The notes below the pieces were generated by a model. It had not been told where the DNA came from and did no database searches. It saw only the letters and a list, made by a program, of their open reading frames with translations. This document shows, piece by piece, positions 32,258-41,867 of a DNA stretch of 64,000 nt; the stretch's first letter is position 1, and every line of letters starts with the position of its first letter. The stretch comes from Micromonospora tarapacensis (GTDB taxonomy: Bacteria > Actinomycetota > Actinomycetes > Mycobacteriales > Micromonosporaceae), in contig NZ_JAHCDI010000003.1 in assembly GCF_019697375.1 (NCBI RefSeq), forward strand, positions 992,001 to 1,056,000, written 5' to 3'. A program made the translations under genes and the position numbers.

Positions 32258-33759
32258 CGCTCTGGGATCCACGGCTGATGGCCGGGCAGGCACCCGACGG
32301 GCCGGGCCTGTTGCGCAACTTCGTCGGCGGCGAATTCGTCGAGGCCGGTACCCGGTTCACCAAACACTCGCCGGTCACCGGCGAGCCGGTCTTCGAGGTG
32401 GTCGAGGCGTCCTCGTCCGTGGTGGACGACGCGGTGACCGCCGCCCGGGCGGCGCTGCGCGGGCCGTGGGGCCGGATGGGCGAGCGGGAGCGCGCCGAGG
32501 TGCTGCGCCGGGTCGCCGACGAGTTGGAGCGCCGCTTCGACGACCTGGTCGCCGCCGAGGTGGCCGACACCGGCAAGGCCGTCTCGCAGGCCCGGACGCT
32601 GGACATCCCGCGGGGTGCGGCGAACTTCCGGGCCTTCGCCGAGATCGTGGCGACCGCCCCGACGGAGTCGTTCACCACGGTCACGCCGAGCGGTGGTCGG
32701 GCGCTCAACTACGCGGTCCGCAAACCGGTCGGTGTGGTCGCGGTGATCGTGCCGTGGAACCTGCCGCTGCTGCTGCTCACCTGGAAGGTCGCCCCGGCGC
32801 TGGCCTGCGGCAACGCGGTGGTGGTCAAGCCCAGCGAGGAGACCCCCGCCTCGGCGACGCTGCTCGCCGAGGTGATGGCCGCGGCCGGCGTGCCGGCCGG
32901 CGTGTTCAACCTGGTGCACGGCTTCGGCCCGGACTCGGCCGGTGAGTTCCTCACCCGGCATCCGGGCGTCGACGCGATCACCTTCACCGGCGAGTCCGCC
33001 ACCGGCGGCGCCATCATGCGGGCCGCCGCCGACGGGGTGAAGGCGGTCAGCTTCGAGCTGGGCGGCAAGAACGCCGGGCTGGTCTTCGCCGACGCCGACC
33101 TGGACGCGGCGGTGGCCGGGTCGGTCCGCTCCAGCTTCACCAACGGCGGCCAGGTGTGCCTGTGCACCGAGCGGATCTACGTGCAACGGCCGGTGTTCGA
33201 GGAGTTCACCGCCCGGCTGGCCGAGCACGCCGCCGACCTGGCGTACGGCTGGCCGGCCGACGAGGCGACGGTGCACATGCCGCTGATCTCGCGGGCCCAC
33301 CGGAGCAAGGTTCTCGGGCACTACGACCTGGCCCGGGCCGAGGGTGCACAGGTGCTCGCCGGCGGCGGGGTGCCACGGTTCGGCGACGCCCGGGACGGTG
33401 GCGCGTACGTCCAGCCGACGGTGCTGACCGGGCTCGGCCCGGACACCCGGACCAACACCGAGGAGATCTTCGGCCCGGTGGTGCACGTGGCGCCGTTCGA
33501 CGCCGAGGACGAGGCGTACGCGCTGGCCAACGGCACCGAGTACGGCCTGGCGGCGACGGTCTGGACCCGCGACGTGGGGCGGGCACACCGGGCCGGCGCG
33601 CGGCTGGACGCCGGCATCGTCTGGGTCAACACCTGGTTCCTGCGCGACCTGCGCACCCCGTTCGGCGGGGTGAAGGCGTCCGGCATCGGCCGCGAGGGCG
33701 GCGTGCACTCGCTCGCCTTCTACTCCGAACTCACAAATGTCTGTGTGGATCTGTCATGA
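32254..33759 (+). CDS. 2-aminomuconate 6-semialdehyde dehydrogenase
   Basis: A 501-residue NAD(P)-dependent aldehyde dehydrogenase. Motifs are VIVPWNLPLLLLTWK, FTGESATGG, the catalytic Glu in FELGGKNAG and Cys in NGGQVCLCTERIYV, and the C-terminal TPFGGVKASGIGREGG. By context it oxidises 2-aminomuconate 6-semialdehyde to 2-aminomuconate, the role of AmnC/NbaE in Pseudomonas. 2-Hydroxymuconic semialdehyde dehydrogenases are close relatives, so activity on that substrate cannot be excluded. Confidence 0.88.
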   Translation: MTLWDPRLMAGQAPDGPGLLRNFVGGEFVEAGTRFTKHSPVTGEPVFEVVEASSSVVDDAVTAARAALRGPWGRMGERERAEVLRRVADELERRFDDLVAAEVADTGKAVSQARTLDIPRGAANFRAFAEIVATAPTESFTTVTPSGGRALNYAVRKPVGVVAVIVPWNLPLLLLTWKVAPALACGNAVVVKPSEETPASATLLAEVMAAAGVPAGVFNLVHGFGPDSAGEFLTRHPGVDAITFTGESATGGAIMRAAADGVKAVSFELGGKNAGLVFADADLDAAVAGSVRSSFTNGGQVCLCTERIYVQRPVFEEFTARLAEHAADLAYGWPADEATVHMPLISRAHRSKVLGHYDLARAEGAQVLAGGGVPRFGDARDGGAYVQPTVLTGLGPDTRTNTEEIFGPVVHVAPFDAEDEAYALANGTEYGLAATVWTRDVGRAHRAGARLDAGIVWVNTWFLRDLRTPFGGVKASGIGREGGVHSLAFYSELTNVCVDLS

Positions 33760-34550
33760 GTGACATCGAATCGGCGGTCCGGGAACTGACCGCGGCCCGG
33801 GAGACCGGCAGGCCCGCTCCGCCGCTGCGGGCACGGCTGCTGGCGGTGGGGGACGTCGGGTCCGCGTACCGGGTGCAGCAGCACCAGGTGCGCGAGTGGC
33901 TGGCGGCCGGGCAGCGCCGGGTGGGCGCGAAGATCGGGCTGACCTCCCGGGTGGTGCAGGAGAGCTTCGGGGTCTACGAGCCGGACTTCGGGGTGCTCAC
34001 CGACGCCATGGCGGTGCCCGACGGCGTCGAGGTCGACCTCGACCGGCTGCTGCAACCCCGGGTGGAGGCGGAGATCGCCTTCGTGCTCGGCGCCGACCTG
34101 CCCGACGACCGGGTCACCACCGCGGACCTGCTGCGCGCCGTCGACCACCTGCTGCCGGCCATCGAGATCGTCGACTCGCGGGTGGCCGCTTGGGACATCT
34201 CCATCGTGGACACCGTCGCGGACAACGCCTCCAGTGGGCTGTTCGTGCTCGGCACCACGCCCCGCCGGCCCGGCGAGGTGGATCTGCGGCTGGCCGGGAT
34301 GGTGCTGGAACAGGCTGGTGAGCCGGTGTCGGTCGGTGCCGGAGCCGCCTGCCTCGGCAACCCGCTGCACGCGTTGGCCTGGCTGGCCGGCACGATGGCC
34401 CGGGCCGGCGACCCGCTGCGCGCCGGTGACGTGGTGCTCTCCGGCGCACTCGGTCCGATGGTCGCGGTGACACCGGGCGCGGCGTACGAGGCCCGCATCT
34501 CCGGCCTCGGTTCGGTGCGGACCTGCTTCACGAAGGGGCCCCTCTCATGA
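33756..34550 (+). CDS. 2-keto-4-pentenoate hydratase
   Basis: A 264-residue MhpD/DmpE-family hydratase that adds water to 2-oxopent-4-enoate to give 4-hydroxy-2-oxovalerate. The family segments are [53 protein letters not shown] and [22 protein letters not shown] overlaps join it to genes on both sides. It shares a fold with the decarboxylase three genes on; the two act in sequence and may form a complex, as DmpE-DmpH do. Confidence 0.88.
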   Translation: MSDIESAVRELTAARETGRPAPPLRARLLAVGDVGSAYRVQQHQVREWLAAGQRRVGAKIGLTSRVVQESFGVYEPDFGVLTDAMAVPDGVEVDLDRLLQPRVEAEIAFVLGADLPDDRVTTADLLRAVDHLLPAIEIVDSRVAAWDISIVDTVADNASSGLFVLGTTPRRPGEVDLRLAGMVLEQAGEPVSVGAGAACLGNPLHALAWLAGTMARAGDPLRAGDVVLSGALGPMVAVTPGAAYEARISGLGSVRTCFTKGPLS

Positions 34551-35476
34551 CGACGGGTGTGGCGGTGATCGGGTCGGGCAACATCGGCACCGACCTGATG
34601 ATCAAGGTGCTCCGGCTGTCGGAGGAGCTGCGCATGGTCGCGATGGCCGGCATCGACCCGGACTCCGACGGGCTGGCCCGGGCCCGCCGGCTCGGCGTGG
34701 CCACCACGGCACACGGGGTGGACGGCCTGGTCGCGATGCCCGAGTTCGCCGACGTGGCGCTGGTCTTCGACGCCACCTCGGCCGGGGCGCACCGGCACCA
34801 CGACTCGGTGCTGCGCGCGCACGGGCGCACCGTCGTCGACCTGACCCCGGCGGCGATCGGCCCGTACGTGGTGCCGCCCGTCAACCTGGACGAGCACGTG
34901 AACGAGACGAACGTCAACATGGTCACCTGCGGTGGGCAGGCGACCGTGCCGATCGTGGCCGCGGTGCGCCGGGTCACCCCGGTCGCGTACGGCGAGATCG
35001 TCGCCTCGATCGCCTCGCGCTCGGCCGGTCCGGGCACCCGGGCCAACATCGACGAGTTCACCGAGACCACGGCCCGGGCGATCGAGGTGGTCGGCGGCGC
35101 CGACCGTGGCAAGGCGATCATCGTGCTCAATCCGGCCGATCCGCCGCTGCTGATGCGGGACACGGTCTACTGCCTCTGCCCGGACGCCGACGCCGACCGG
35201 GCCGCGATCGCCGCCGCCGTCGCCGACATGGTGGCGACGGTGCAGGAGTACGTCCCCGGCTACCGCCTCAAGCAGGACGTGCAGTTCGACCGGGTCGACA
35301 GCTACCTGCCGTCGCTGGGCCGGCAGCTGGCCGGGTTGCAGGTCTCCGTCTTCCTGGAGGTCTCCGGTGCCGGGCACTACCTGCCCGCGTACGCCGGAAA
35401 CCTGGACATCATGACCTCGGCCGCGCTGCGCACCGCGGAGCGGCTGGTCGCCCACCGCACGGAGGTTGCCGGGTGA
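34547..35476 (+). CDS. Acetaldehyde dehydrogenase (acetylating)
   Basis: A 309-residue enzyme of the MhpF/DmpF family that oxidises acetaldehyde with NAD and CoA to acetyl-CoA. The NAD motif is [14 protein letters not shown]; the acyl-thioester Cys is in [16 protein letters not shown], and the C-terminal dimer region has [20 protein letters not shown]. It overlaps both neighbours. With the aldolase it forms a substrate-channelling complex in known systems. Confidence 0.94.
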   Translation: MTTGVAVIGSGNIGTDLMIKVLRLSEELRMVAMAGIDPDSDGLARARRLGVATTAHGVDGLVAMPEFADVALVFDATSAGAHRHHDSVLRAHGRTVVDLTPAAIGPYVVPPVNLDEHVNETNVNMVTCGGQATVPIVAAVRRVTPVAYGEIVASIASRSAGPGTRANIDEFTETTARAIEVVGGADRGKAIIVLNPADPPLLMRDTVYCLCPDADADRAAIAAAVADMVATVQEYVPGYRLKQDVQFDRVDSYLPSLGRQLAGLQVSVFLEVSGAGHYLPAYAGNLDIMTSAALRTAERLVAHRTEVAG

Positions 35477-36537
35477 GCGCGATGACCGAGCTGTACATCC
35501 AGGACGTGACGTTGCGCGACGGCATGCACGCCATCGCCCACCGCTACACCGTCGACCAGGTCCGCACCATCGCGGCCACGCTGGACGCCGCCGGGGTGGC
35601 CGCTATCGAGGTGGCGCACGGCGACGGCCTGGCGGGCTCCAGCGTCAACTACGGCCACGGGGCGGCGAGCGACGCCGAGTGGATCTCGGCGGCGGCCGAG
35701 GTGATGACGAACGCGAGGCTGACCACCCTGCTGCTGCCCGGCATCGGCACCATCGCCGACCTGCGGGCGGCCCGGGCGCTCGGGGTGACAAGCGTCCGGA
35801 TTGCCACCCACTGCACCGAGGCGGACATCTCCGCCCAGCACATCTCGTGGGCCCGGGAGAACGGCATGGACGTGGCCGGCTTCCTGATGATGTCCCACCT
35901 GAACGATCCGGCCGGGCTGGCCGCCCAGGCCAAGCTCATGGAGTCCTACGGCGCGCACTGCGTCTACGTCACCGACTCCGGCGGCCGGCTGCTGATGTCC
36001 GACGTCGCGCAGCGGGTCGACGCGTACCGGCAGGTGCTGGAGCCGACCACGCAGATCGGCATCCACGCGCACCACAACCTGTCGCTCGGGGTCGCCAACA
36101 GCGTGATCGCGGTCGAGCACGGCCGGGTCGCCGGCGCCGGCCCGGTCGGTTCGGCGGCCGGCCGGACCGTGCGGGTGGACGCCTCCCTGGCCGGGATGGG
36201 CGCCGGTGCCGGAAACGCGCCGTTGGAGGTCTTCGTCGCGGTCGCGGAACTGCACGGCTGGCAGCACGGCTGCGACGTCTTCGCGCTGATGGACGCCGCC
36301 GACGACGTCGTCCGCCCGTTGCAGGACCGGCCCGTCCAGGTCGACCGGGAGACCCTCTCCCTGGGGTACGCCGGCGTCTACTCCAGCTTCCTGCGGCACG
36401 CCGAACGCGCCGCGGCGCGCTACGGGGTGGACGTCCGGTCGATCCTGGTCGAACTGGGCCGGCGGCGGATGGTCGGCGGCCAGGAGGACATGATCGTGGA
36501 CGTGGCGTTGGATCTCGCGGGCGGGGAGGAATCATGA
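35473..36537 (+). CDS. 4-hydroxy-2-oxovalerate aldolase
   Basis: A 354-residue MhpE/DmpG-family metal-dependent aldolase that splits 4-hydroxy-2-oxovalerate into pyruvate and acetaldehyde. The TIM barrel starts with [15 protein letters not shown]; the Mn-binding His pair is in [16 protein letters not shown], and [16 protein letters not shown] is the GAGN substrate loop. GTG start at 35473 overlaps the acetaldehyde dehydrogenase. The C-terminal helices that contact the dehydrogenase are present. Confidence 0.94.
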   Translation: MSAMTELYIQDVTLRDGMHAIAHRYTVDQVRTIAATLDAAGVAAIEVAHGDGLAGSSVNYGHGAASDAEWISAAAEVMTNARLTTLLLPGIGTIADLRAARALGVTSVRIATHCTEADISAQHISWARENGMDVAGFLMMSHLNDPAGLAAQAKLMESYGAHCVYVTDSGGRLLMSDVAQRVDAYRQVLEPTTQIGIHAHHNLSLGVANSVIAVEHGRVAGAGPVGSAAGRTVRVDASLAGMGAGAGNAPLEVFVAVAELHGWQHGCDVFALMDAADDVVRPLQDRPVQVDRETLSLGYAGVYSSFLRHAERAAARYGVDVRSILVELGRRRMVGGQEDMIVDVALDLAGGEES

Positions 36538-37307
36538 TCGGGCCGGACATCGCCGGGATCGCGGGGACGCTGGGCCGGGCGGCCGACACGGCCACCGCGG
36601 TTGCGCAGCTCGCCGCCGAGACGGGCCTCGACGTCGACACCGCGTACGCGGTGCAGGCCGCCCTGGTGCAGCGCCGGCTGGACCGCGGGGAGCGGCTGGT
36701 CGGGCTGAAGATGGGGCTCACCAGCAGGGCGAAGATGGCCCAGGTCGGGGTGGACGAGGTGATCTGGGGCCGGCTCACCGACGTGATGCGGGTGCCCGAC
36801 GGCGCGACGGTCGACGTGGCCGGCTTCATCCATCCCCGGGTCGAGCCGGAGGTGGCGTTCCTGCTCGATCGGCTCCCCGAGCCGGGCGAGCCGGTCGGCG
36901 ACTTCACCGACGCCGTCCGGGCGGTCGCCCCGGCGATCGAGTTGATCGACTCCCGGTACGCGAACTTCACCTTCTCCCTGCCGGACGTGATCGCCGACAA
37001 CACCTCGGCCGGCGCGTTCGTCGTCGGGCCGTGGTCGCCGGTGCCCGACGGCCTGGACAACCTGGGTGTGCTGCTGGAGATCGACGGGCGGGTGGCACAG
37101 GTCGGCTCGACGGCGGCGATCCTCGGTGACCCGCGCCGGGCCCTCGACGAGGGCATCAGCCTGGCGGGGCGGCACGGGGTCCGGCTGCGCGAGGGCTGGG
37201 TCTTCCTGGCCGGCGCGGCGACGGCGGCGGTTCCGCTGCGTGCGGGTGCTCATGTCCGTGCCGTGGTCGAGAAGCTCGGCACGGCCTCGCTCCGGAGTTC
37301 GTCGTGA
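36534..37307 (+). CDS. 4-oxalocrotonate (2-oxo-3-hexenedioate) decarboxylase
   Basis: A 257-residue DmpH-family decarboxylase that converts 2-oxo-3-hexenedioate to 2-oxopent-4-enoate with a divalent metal. The distinguishing segment [19 protein letters not shown] matches decarboxylases rather than hydratases. [12 protein letters not shown] and [22 protein letters not shown] supply the metal ligands. Its ATG overlaps the aldolase stop. It is the last gene of the tight upstream block; a 204-bp gap with a perfect hairpin follows. Confidence 0.87.
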   Translation: MIGPDIAGIAGTLGRAADTATAVAQLAAETGLDVDTAYAVQAALVQRRLDRGERLVGLKMGLTSRAKMAQVGVDEVIWGRLTDVMRVPDGATVDVAGFIHPRVEPEVAFLLDRLPEPGEPVGDFTDAVRAVAPAIELIDSRYANFTFSLPDVIADNTSAGAFVVGPWSPVPDGLDNLGVLLEIDGRVAQVGSTAAILGDPRRALDEGISLAGRHGVRLREGWVFLAGAATAAVPLRAGAHVRAVVEKLGTASLRSSS

Positions 37308-37317
37308 TCAGGGGTGG

Positions 37318-37389
37318 GGGTTCCGGGCAGCCCGACCGGCTCCGGGCGGTCAGGCTTGATCCCTGCGCCGGTCGGGCTGCCCGGAACCC
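37318..37389. repeat. Perfect 22-bp inverted repeat in the only large gap of the kyn operon
   Basis: Arms 37318-37339 and 37368-37389 are exact reverse complements around a 28-base loop (37340-37367). The core word ggtcgggctgcccgga occurs again at 26628-26643 after the HNH gene. It could be an attenuator or mRNA-stabilising stem within the operon, or a dispersed palindromic repeat. No U tract follows, so a classical terminator is unlikely. The rest of the 204-bp gap holds no recognisable gene. Confidence 0.8.
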
Positions 37390-37511
37390 TGCCGTGGTCG
37401 ATGCCCACGCGCCGCTGCCAGGCGGGTTGGATCTGGAGTGGACGGCGCCGGTGTCGGCGGGGTGGGGTTCTGGGGTGGTTGCTGTCCGCGTGCTGGTGCG
37501 AGGTGGTCGTC

Positions 37512-37940
37512 ATGGGTGACGGGGCTCGGGTGGTGGCCGGGAAGGCGGTGCCGCGCGGGGCGTTTCCGCACGTGAAGGTGGCCGGGGGATTCGTGTTCGT
37601 GTCGGGGACGTCGTCGCGGCGGCCGGACAACACGTTCGCCGGTGTGTCGGTGGACGAGTTCGGCACGACCGACCTGGACATCCGGGCACAGACGCGGGCG
37701 GTGATCGAGAACATCGCTGACCTGCTGCGGTCGGTGGGTGCCGAGCTGACCGACCTCGTCCAGGTCACCAGTTACCTGGTCAACATGAACGACTTCGGCG
37801 GGTACAACGAGGTGTGGGCGGAGTTCTTCGACGGGACCGGGCCGACCCGCACCACCGTCGCCGTGCACCAGTTGCCGCATCCCCACCTGCTGATCGAGAT
37901 GCAGGCCGTCGCCGTGCTCCCAGAAGGAGGCCAGTCGTGA
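37512..37940 (+). CDS. RidA-family 2-aminomuconate deaminase
   Basis: A 142-residue Rid/YjgF-family protein. The family core is [47 protein letters not shown] and the closing [14 protein letters not shown]. By context it deaminates 2-aminomuconate to 4-oxalocrotonate (2-hydroxymuconate), the role of AmnD/NbaF. Some RidA proteins instead hydrolyse enamines in general, so the specific activity is inferred from position. The ATG is 204 bp after the decarboxylase; its stop overlaps the next gene. Confidence 0.87.
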   Translation: MGDGARVVAGKAVPRGAFPHVKVAGGFVFVSGTSSRRPDNTFAGVSVDEFGTTDLDIRAQTRAVIENIADLLRSVGAELTDLVQVTSYLVNMNDFGGYNEVWAEFFDGTGPTRTTVAVHQLPHPHLLIEMQAVAVLPEGGQS

Positions 37941-38461
37941 GTGAGATCGCCGAGCCGTTCAGCTTTCCGGGCTGGATAGCGCAGAACCAGCACCTGTTGA
38001 AGCCGCCGGTGGGCAACAAGGAGATGTTGCCGGGTTCCGACGACTTCATCGTGATGGTGGTCGGTGGGCCGAACCAGCGCACCGACTTCCACGTCGACCC
38101 GTACGAGGAGTTCTTCTACCAGGTCAAGGGCAACATGCACATCAACCTGATGCTCCCGGAGGGGCCGCGCACGGTGCACGTGCGCGAGGGGCAGATGTGG
38201 ATGCTGCCGCGTGACACCCCGCACTCGCCGCAGCGGCCGGAGGCCGGCTCGATCGGGATGGTGATCGAGCGGGTGCGCGAGGAGGGCACGCTGGAGAAGT
38301 TCCAGTGGTACTGCCCCGAGTGCGGCCACCGGGTGCACGAGGTGGAGTTGCAGGTGCGCGACATCGCCGCCGACCTGCCCCCGGTCTTCGGCGCCTTCTA
38401 CGCCGACGAGTCCGCCCGCACCTGCGCCAACTGCGGCACGCTGCACCCGGGCAAGGGCTGA
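37937..38461 (+). CDS. 3-hydroxyanthranilate 3,4-dioxygenase
   Basis: A 174-residue cupin dioxygenase that cleaves 3-hydroxyanthranilate to 2-amino-3-carboxymuconate 6-semialdehyde. The Fe ligands lie in the cupin: [16 protein letters not shown] and [14 protein letters not shown]-terminal rubredoxin-like iron site ([10 protein letters not shown] .. [10 protein letters not shown]) is the extra CxxC pair found in bacterial enzymes. The GTG start at 37937 is preceded by AAGGAGG. It overlaps genes on both sides. Confidence 0.94.
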   Translation: MSEIAEPFSFPGWIAQNQHLLKPPVGNKEMLPGSDDFIVMVVGGPNQRTDFHVDPYEEFFYQVKGNMHINLMLPEGPRTVHVREGQMWMLPRDTPHSPQRPEAGSIGMVIERVREEGTLEKFQWYCPECGHRVHEVELQVRDIAADLPPVFGAFYADESARTCANCGTLHPGKG

Positions 38462-39555
38462 TGGCGGATCCGGTCGCCGCGGGGTCGCCGGCGCCCTCGC
38501 CGGTGGCGGCGTCGCCGGTGGTGGACGTGCACACGCACGTCGTACCGAAGGGCTGGCCGGATCTCGCCGCGGCGTGCGGCGGGTCCGGCTGGCCCTGGCT
38601 GCGGATCGACTCGGAGCGGGCGGCCATGATCATGGTCGGGGAGACCGGGTTCCGGCCGGTCGGCGCCGAGTGCTGGGACGCGGAGACCCGGTTGGCGGAC
38701 ATGGCCGCCGACGGCGTCGACGTGCAGGTGGTCTCGCCCACCCCGGTCTTCTTCGGCTACGACCGCCCGGCCGACCAGGCGGTGAAGGTGGCCCGGATCT
38801 TCAACGACCTGACCCTGGAGGTCACCGCGGCCGGCGGTGACCGGCTGCTGCCGTTCTGCCAGGTGCCGTTGCAGGACCCGGAGGCGGCCTGCGCCGAGCT
38901 GGACCGCTGCCTGGCGGCCGGCCACGCCGGCGTGGAGATCGGCAACCACGTGGGCGACCGGGACCTGGACGACGCCGGCATCGTCACGTTCCTGACCCAC
39001 TGCGCCGAGGTCGGCGCCCCGGTCTTCGTGCACCCGTGGGACATGACCGGCGGCCCCCGCCTCGACCGCTGGATGGCCCGGTGGCTGACCGGCATGCCCG
39101 CCGAGACCCACCTGTCGGTGCTCGCGATGATCCTCGGCGGGGTGTTCGACCGGGTGCCGGAGACGTTGCGGATCTGCTTCGCCCACGGCGGTGGCAGCTT
39201 CCCGTTCTGGCTCGGCCGCGCCGACAACGCCTGGCACCGGCGAGGTGATCTGGTACGCGGCGATTCCGCCGCCCCACCCAGCTCCTACGTCGACCGTTTC
39301 TCCGTCGACTCGGTGGTCTTCTCGCCCCCGGCGCTGCGGCTGCTGGTGGACACCATGGGTGCCGACCGGGTGCTGCTCGGCAGCGACTATCCGTACCCGC
39401 TGGGCGAGCGCCCGGCCGGCCGGGTGGTCCACCAGGCCGACTTCCTCACCGACGCCCAACGCAACCTGCTGCTCGGCGGAAACGCCCTACGTTTCCTCGG
39501 GCACTCTCTCCCGACGCCGCGCCGCTCGTGTCGAGGCGGGCAACGAGTGACCTGA
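38461..39555 (+). CDS. 2-amino-3-carboxymuconate 6-semialdehyde decarboxylase (ACMSD)
   Basis: A 364-residue amidohydrolase-fold zinc decarboxylase. The first metal motif is VVDVHTHVVPKGW; later ligands are in VFVHPWDM and FAHGGGSFPFWLGR, with the final Asp in LLGSDYPYPLG. It converts ACMS to 2-aminomuconate 6-semialdehyde, steering 3-hydroxyanthranilate away from quinolinate and NAD and towards full breakdown. The start overlaps the previous stop (TGATG). The last 15 residues (TPRRSCRGGQRVT) are not family-like. Confidence 0.92.
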   Translation: MADPVAAGSPAPSPVAASPVVDVHTHVVPKGWPDLAAACGGSGWPWLRIDSERAAMIMVGETGFRPVGAECWDAETRLADMAADGVDVQVVSPTPVFFGYDRPADQAVKVARIFNDLTLEVTAAGGDRLLPFCQVPLQDPEAACAELDRCLAAGHAGVEIGNHVGDRDLDDAGIVTFLTHCAEVGAPVFVHPWDMTGGPRLDRWMARWLTGMPAETHLSVLAMILGGVFDRVPETLRICFAHGGGSFPFWLGRADNAWHRRGDLVRGDSAAPPSSYVDRFSVDSVVFSPPALRLLVDTMGADRVLLGSDYPYPLGERPAGRVVHQADFLTDAQRNLLLGGNALRFLGHSLPTPRRSCRGGQRVT

Positions 39556-39572
39556 GCGGGCAGGATGGCGGC

Positions 39573-41036
39573 ATGGCCGAGCCGCACGACCTGACCGCGC
39601 TGGAACAGGCCGCCGCCGTCGCCCGTGGCGAGCTGTCCAGCCTGGACCTGGTCGAGCATCACCTGCGGCGCGTCGACGCGCTCGGTGACACCGTGGGCGC
39701 CTTCGTCACCGTCACGGCGAAGCTGGCCCGCGAGGCCGCGCGGGCCGCCGACGCGGCCCCGGCCGACCGGCGCGGCCCACTGCACGGCGTGCCCACCGCG
39801 ATCAAGGATCTGACCCTGACCGCCGGGGTACGCACCACCTTCGGCTCGGCCGCCTTCGCCGACTTCGTGCCGCCGGTCGACGCCGACGTGACGCGGTTCA
39901 TCCGGGCGGCCGGTCTGATCAGCCTCGGCAAGACCACCACCTCCGAGTTGGGCTGCTCGCTCTACTCCGAGACGCTGGTGGCGCCGCCGGCCCGCAATCC
40001 CTGGGCACTGGCGTACACCGCCGGTGGGTCCAGCGGTGGTGCGGCGGCGGCGGTGGCGGCAGGCCTGGTGCCGGTGGCGCAGGGCTCCGACGGCGGTGGA
40101 TCGCTGCGCATCCCGGCGTCGCTGTGCGGCCTGGTCGGCTACAAGCCCAGCCGTGGCGTGGTCTCCGGCGGGCCGCTCGGCTTCGGCGCCTTCGGCCTGC
40201 CGACCAGCGGCCCGATCGGCCGGACCGTCGCCGACGTGGCCGCGCTGCTGGACGTGCTGGCGCAGCCGGTGCCCGGCGAGCCGTACCTGCCGCCCCCACC
40301 GCCACCGGGCGGCTACCTCGGCGCGGCCCGCGTCGCCGACCCCGGGCGGCTGCGGGTCGGTCGGTTCACCACCCCGATGCTCGCCGACGAGCCGGTCCAT
40401 CCGGACTGCGTCGCCGCGGTGGACCGGGCCGCCGCCCTGCTCACCGCCGCCGGCCACCAGGTGGTCGAGGTGCCCGCGCCGCTCGGGCCGCAGGTCTGGC
40501 CGCTGTTCGAGATCGTCTGGTACGTCCTCGCGCTCGCGCCGGTGCCGCCGGAGCGGGAGACGGCGCTGCTGCCGCTGACCCGCTTCCTGCGCTCCCGGGC
40601 CGCCGGCATCGATGCCGGCACCCTCACCGCCACCCTGGGCGAGATCCAGGCGCAGGTACGCCTCGGCGCCCGCCGCACCGCCGGCTGCGACCTGCTGCTC
40701 TGCCCGACCCTGGCGGCTGCGCAGGCCCCGGTCGGCTGGTTCACCCAGGGGCGGACCCCGGAGGAGGACTTCGACCGGCAGCGCCGGTTCTCCCCGTACT
40801 GCGCCGTCTTCAACGTCACGGGCGAACCGTCCGTTTCGCTGCCGGTGGGGGTGACCGCCGAGGGGCTGCCGGTCGGCGTATTGCTCACCGGCCGGTACGG
40901 CGACGACGCGAGACTGATCGCGACCGCTGGGCAACTGGAGCACTCCAGTGGCGGGTGGGATCAGCACCCCGCAATCTGGCGGAGCGTCGGCTCCGCTAAC
41001 GTGAATGGCAGTGGAGTCGGGAGGTCACCGCGGTGA
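39573..41036 (+). CDS. Amidase signature family hydrolase
   Basis: A 487-residue amidase. The catalytic Lys lies in [11 protein letters not shown], the cis-Ser in [17 protein letters not shown], and the nucleophile region is [16 protein letters not shown]. It follows ACMSD by 17 bp in the same direction and is probably part of the operon. No kynurenine formamidase is present in the window, so hydrolysis of N-formylkynurenine is one possible role. Other amides fit equally well. The last about 20 residues after WDQHPAIW look like a read-through tail. Confidence 0.85.
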   Translation: MAEPHDLTALEQAAAVARGELSSLDLVEHHLRRVDALGDTVGAFVTVTAKLAREAARAADAAPADRRGPLHGVPTAIKDLTLTAGVRTTFGSAAFADFVPPVDADVTRFIRAAGLISLGKTTTSELGCSLYSETLVAPPARNPWALAYTAGGSSGGAAAAVAAGLVPVAQGSDGGGSLRIPASLCGLVGYKPSRGVVSGGPLGFGAFGLPTSGPIGRTVADVAALLDVLAQPVPGEPYLPPPPPPGGYLGAARVADPGRLRVGRFTTPMLADEPVHPDCVAAVDRAAALLTAAGHQVVEVPAPLGPQVWPLFEIVWYVLALAPVPPERETALLPLTRFLRSRAAGIDAGTLTATLGEIQAQVRLGARRTAGCDLLLCPTLAAAQAPVGWFTQGRTPEEDFDRQRRFSPYCAVFNVTGEPSVSLPVGVTAEGLPVGVLLTGRYGDDARLIATAGQLEHSSGGWDQHPAIWRSVGSANVNGSGVGRSPR

Positions 41037-41391
41037 TCCACCACCCGACCCGGTCGAGGGTTTCTCTTTCCGCCTGGGGGCGTTGGGATTGTCTGTAACC
41101 GACACGGTGCTGGTCTTCGTCGGCATCCCGGCAGCCGTCGTGCTGGTGATCGCCGGCCTCGTCTACGCGGGTAGCCGCGGCGGTGGCGGCGGCGGCAAGC
41201 GTTACCGGCCGGGCCGACCGTTCACGTTCACGCCGGTGTGGTTCCTCGGCCGGCCCGAGGAGTTGGCCGACTCCGCCGGTGCCGCGCTGTCGGTGGGGGC
41301 ACAGGCGCCTGCACTGGCCAGCCGCATGCAGGAACAGGCCGGTGCCGAGGCGCCGGCTGGTGGAACCGGAGGCGCAAGTGACCGTTGGTGA
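41005..41391 (+). CDS. Small single-pass membrane protein
   Basis: Up to 128 residues. One membrane helix (SVTDTVLVFVGIPAAVVLVIAGLVYAG) is followed by a Gly-rich basic turn (GGGGGGKRYRPGRPFTF) and a short cytoplasmic tail. I do not recognise a family function. The ATG at 41005 lies inside the amidase gene; a TTG at 41089 (LSVTDTVLV) just before the helix is a good alternative. It overlaps the DUF5130 gene by 14 bp, so the two are coupled. Confidence 0.6.
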   Translation: MAVESGGHRGDPPPDPVEGFSFRLGALGLSVTDTVLVFVGIPAAVVLVIAGLVYAGSRGGGGGGKRYRPGRPFTFTPVWFLGRPEELADSAGAALSVGAQAPALASRMQEQAGAEAPAGGTGGASDRW

Positions 41392-41791
41392 GAAGCAGCC
41401 CGAGACCGGGACGGACACGCCGCCCGACGTGCTCGACGGGCCGTTCTCGACCCGTCAGCTGCTGCGCATCGACGAGGCGCTCCGGGTGGCCGACAGGACG
41501 ACCGGCCTGGTCTTCTCGGTCTTCGTGGGCGGCCTCGACGAGCCGATCCGGGAGCACGCGGTGCGGCTGCACCGGCAGCTCGCCGAGCCCGACCGGTCGG
41601 TGCTCATCGCGGTCTCGCCCAACCAGCGGCAGCTGGAGGTCGTGACCGGCCGGTACGCCCGCAAGCGCGTCCCGGACACGTACGCCAAGATCGCCGCGCT
41701 GTCGATGGTGGCCTCCTTCGGCGGCGGCGACCTGGCCGGCGGGATCATCCAGGGGCTCGACCAGCTTTCCCGCTACGCCGGCAAGGGCTGA
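41378..41791 (+). CDS. DUF5130 (TPM-like) family protein
   Basis: A 137-residue protein from GTG 41378. The core FSTRQLLRIDEALRVADRTTGLVFSVFVGGL, HRQLAEPDRSVLIAVSPNQRQLEVVTG and a final amphipathic helix GGIIQGLDQLSRYA match the actinobacterial DUF5130, which resembles TPM-domain proteins. A homologue (Rv2468c by recall) is also near pepN in M. tuberculosis. Function is unknown. Confidence 0.78.
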   Translation: MTVGEKQPETGTDTPPDVLDGPFSTRQLLRIDEALRVADRTTGLVFSVFVGGLDEPIREHAVRLHRQLAEPDRSVLIAVSPNQRQLEVVTGRYARKRVPDTYAKIAALSMVASFGGGDLAGGIIQGLDQLSRYAGKG

Positions 41792-41807
41792 GCCCAACCC
41801 CTACGAC

Positions 41808-41841
41808 AAAAGCCCGGCCCGCGTCGCGCGGCCGGGCTTTT
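41808..41841. terminator. Rho-independent bidirectional terminator
   Basis: aaaagcccggcc (41808-41819) pairs with ggccgggctttt (41830-41841) across a 10-base loop, giving A and T tracts on both sides. It lies between the convergent DUF5130 and Uma2 genes and suits both. Confidence 0.9.
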
Positions 41842-41867
41842 GGGTGACCGGGCTCATGCGCCCAGTC

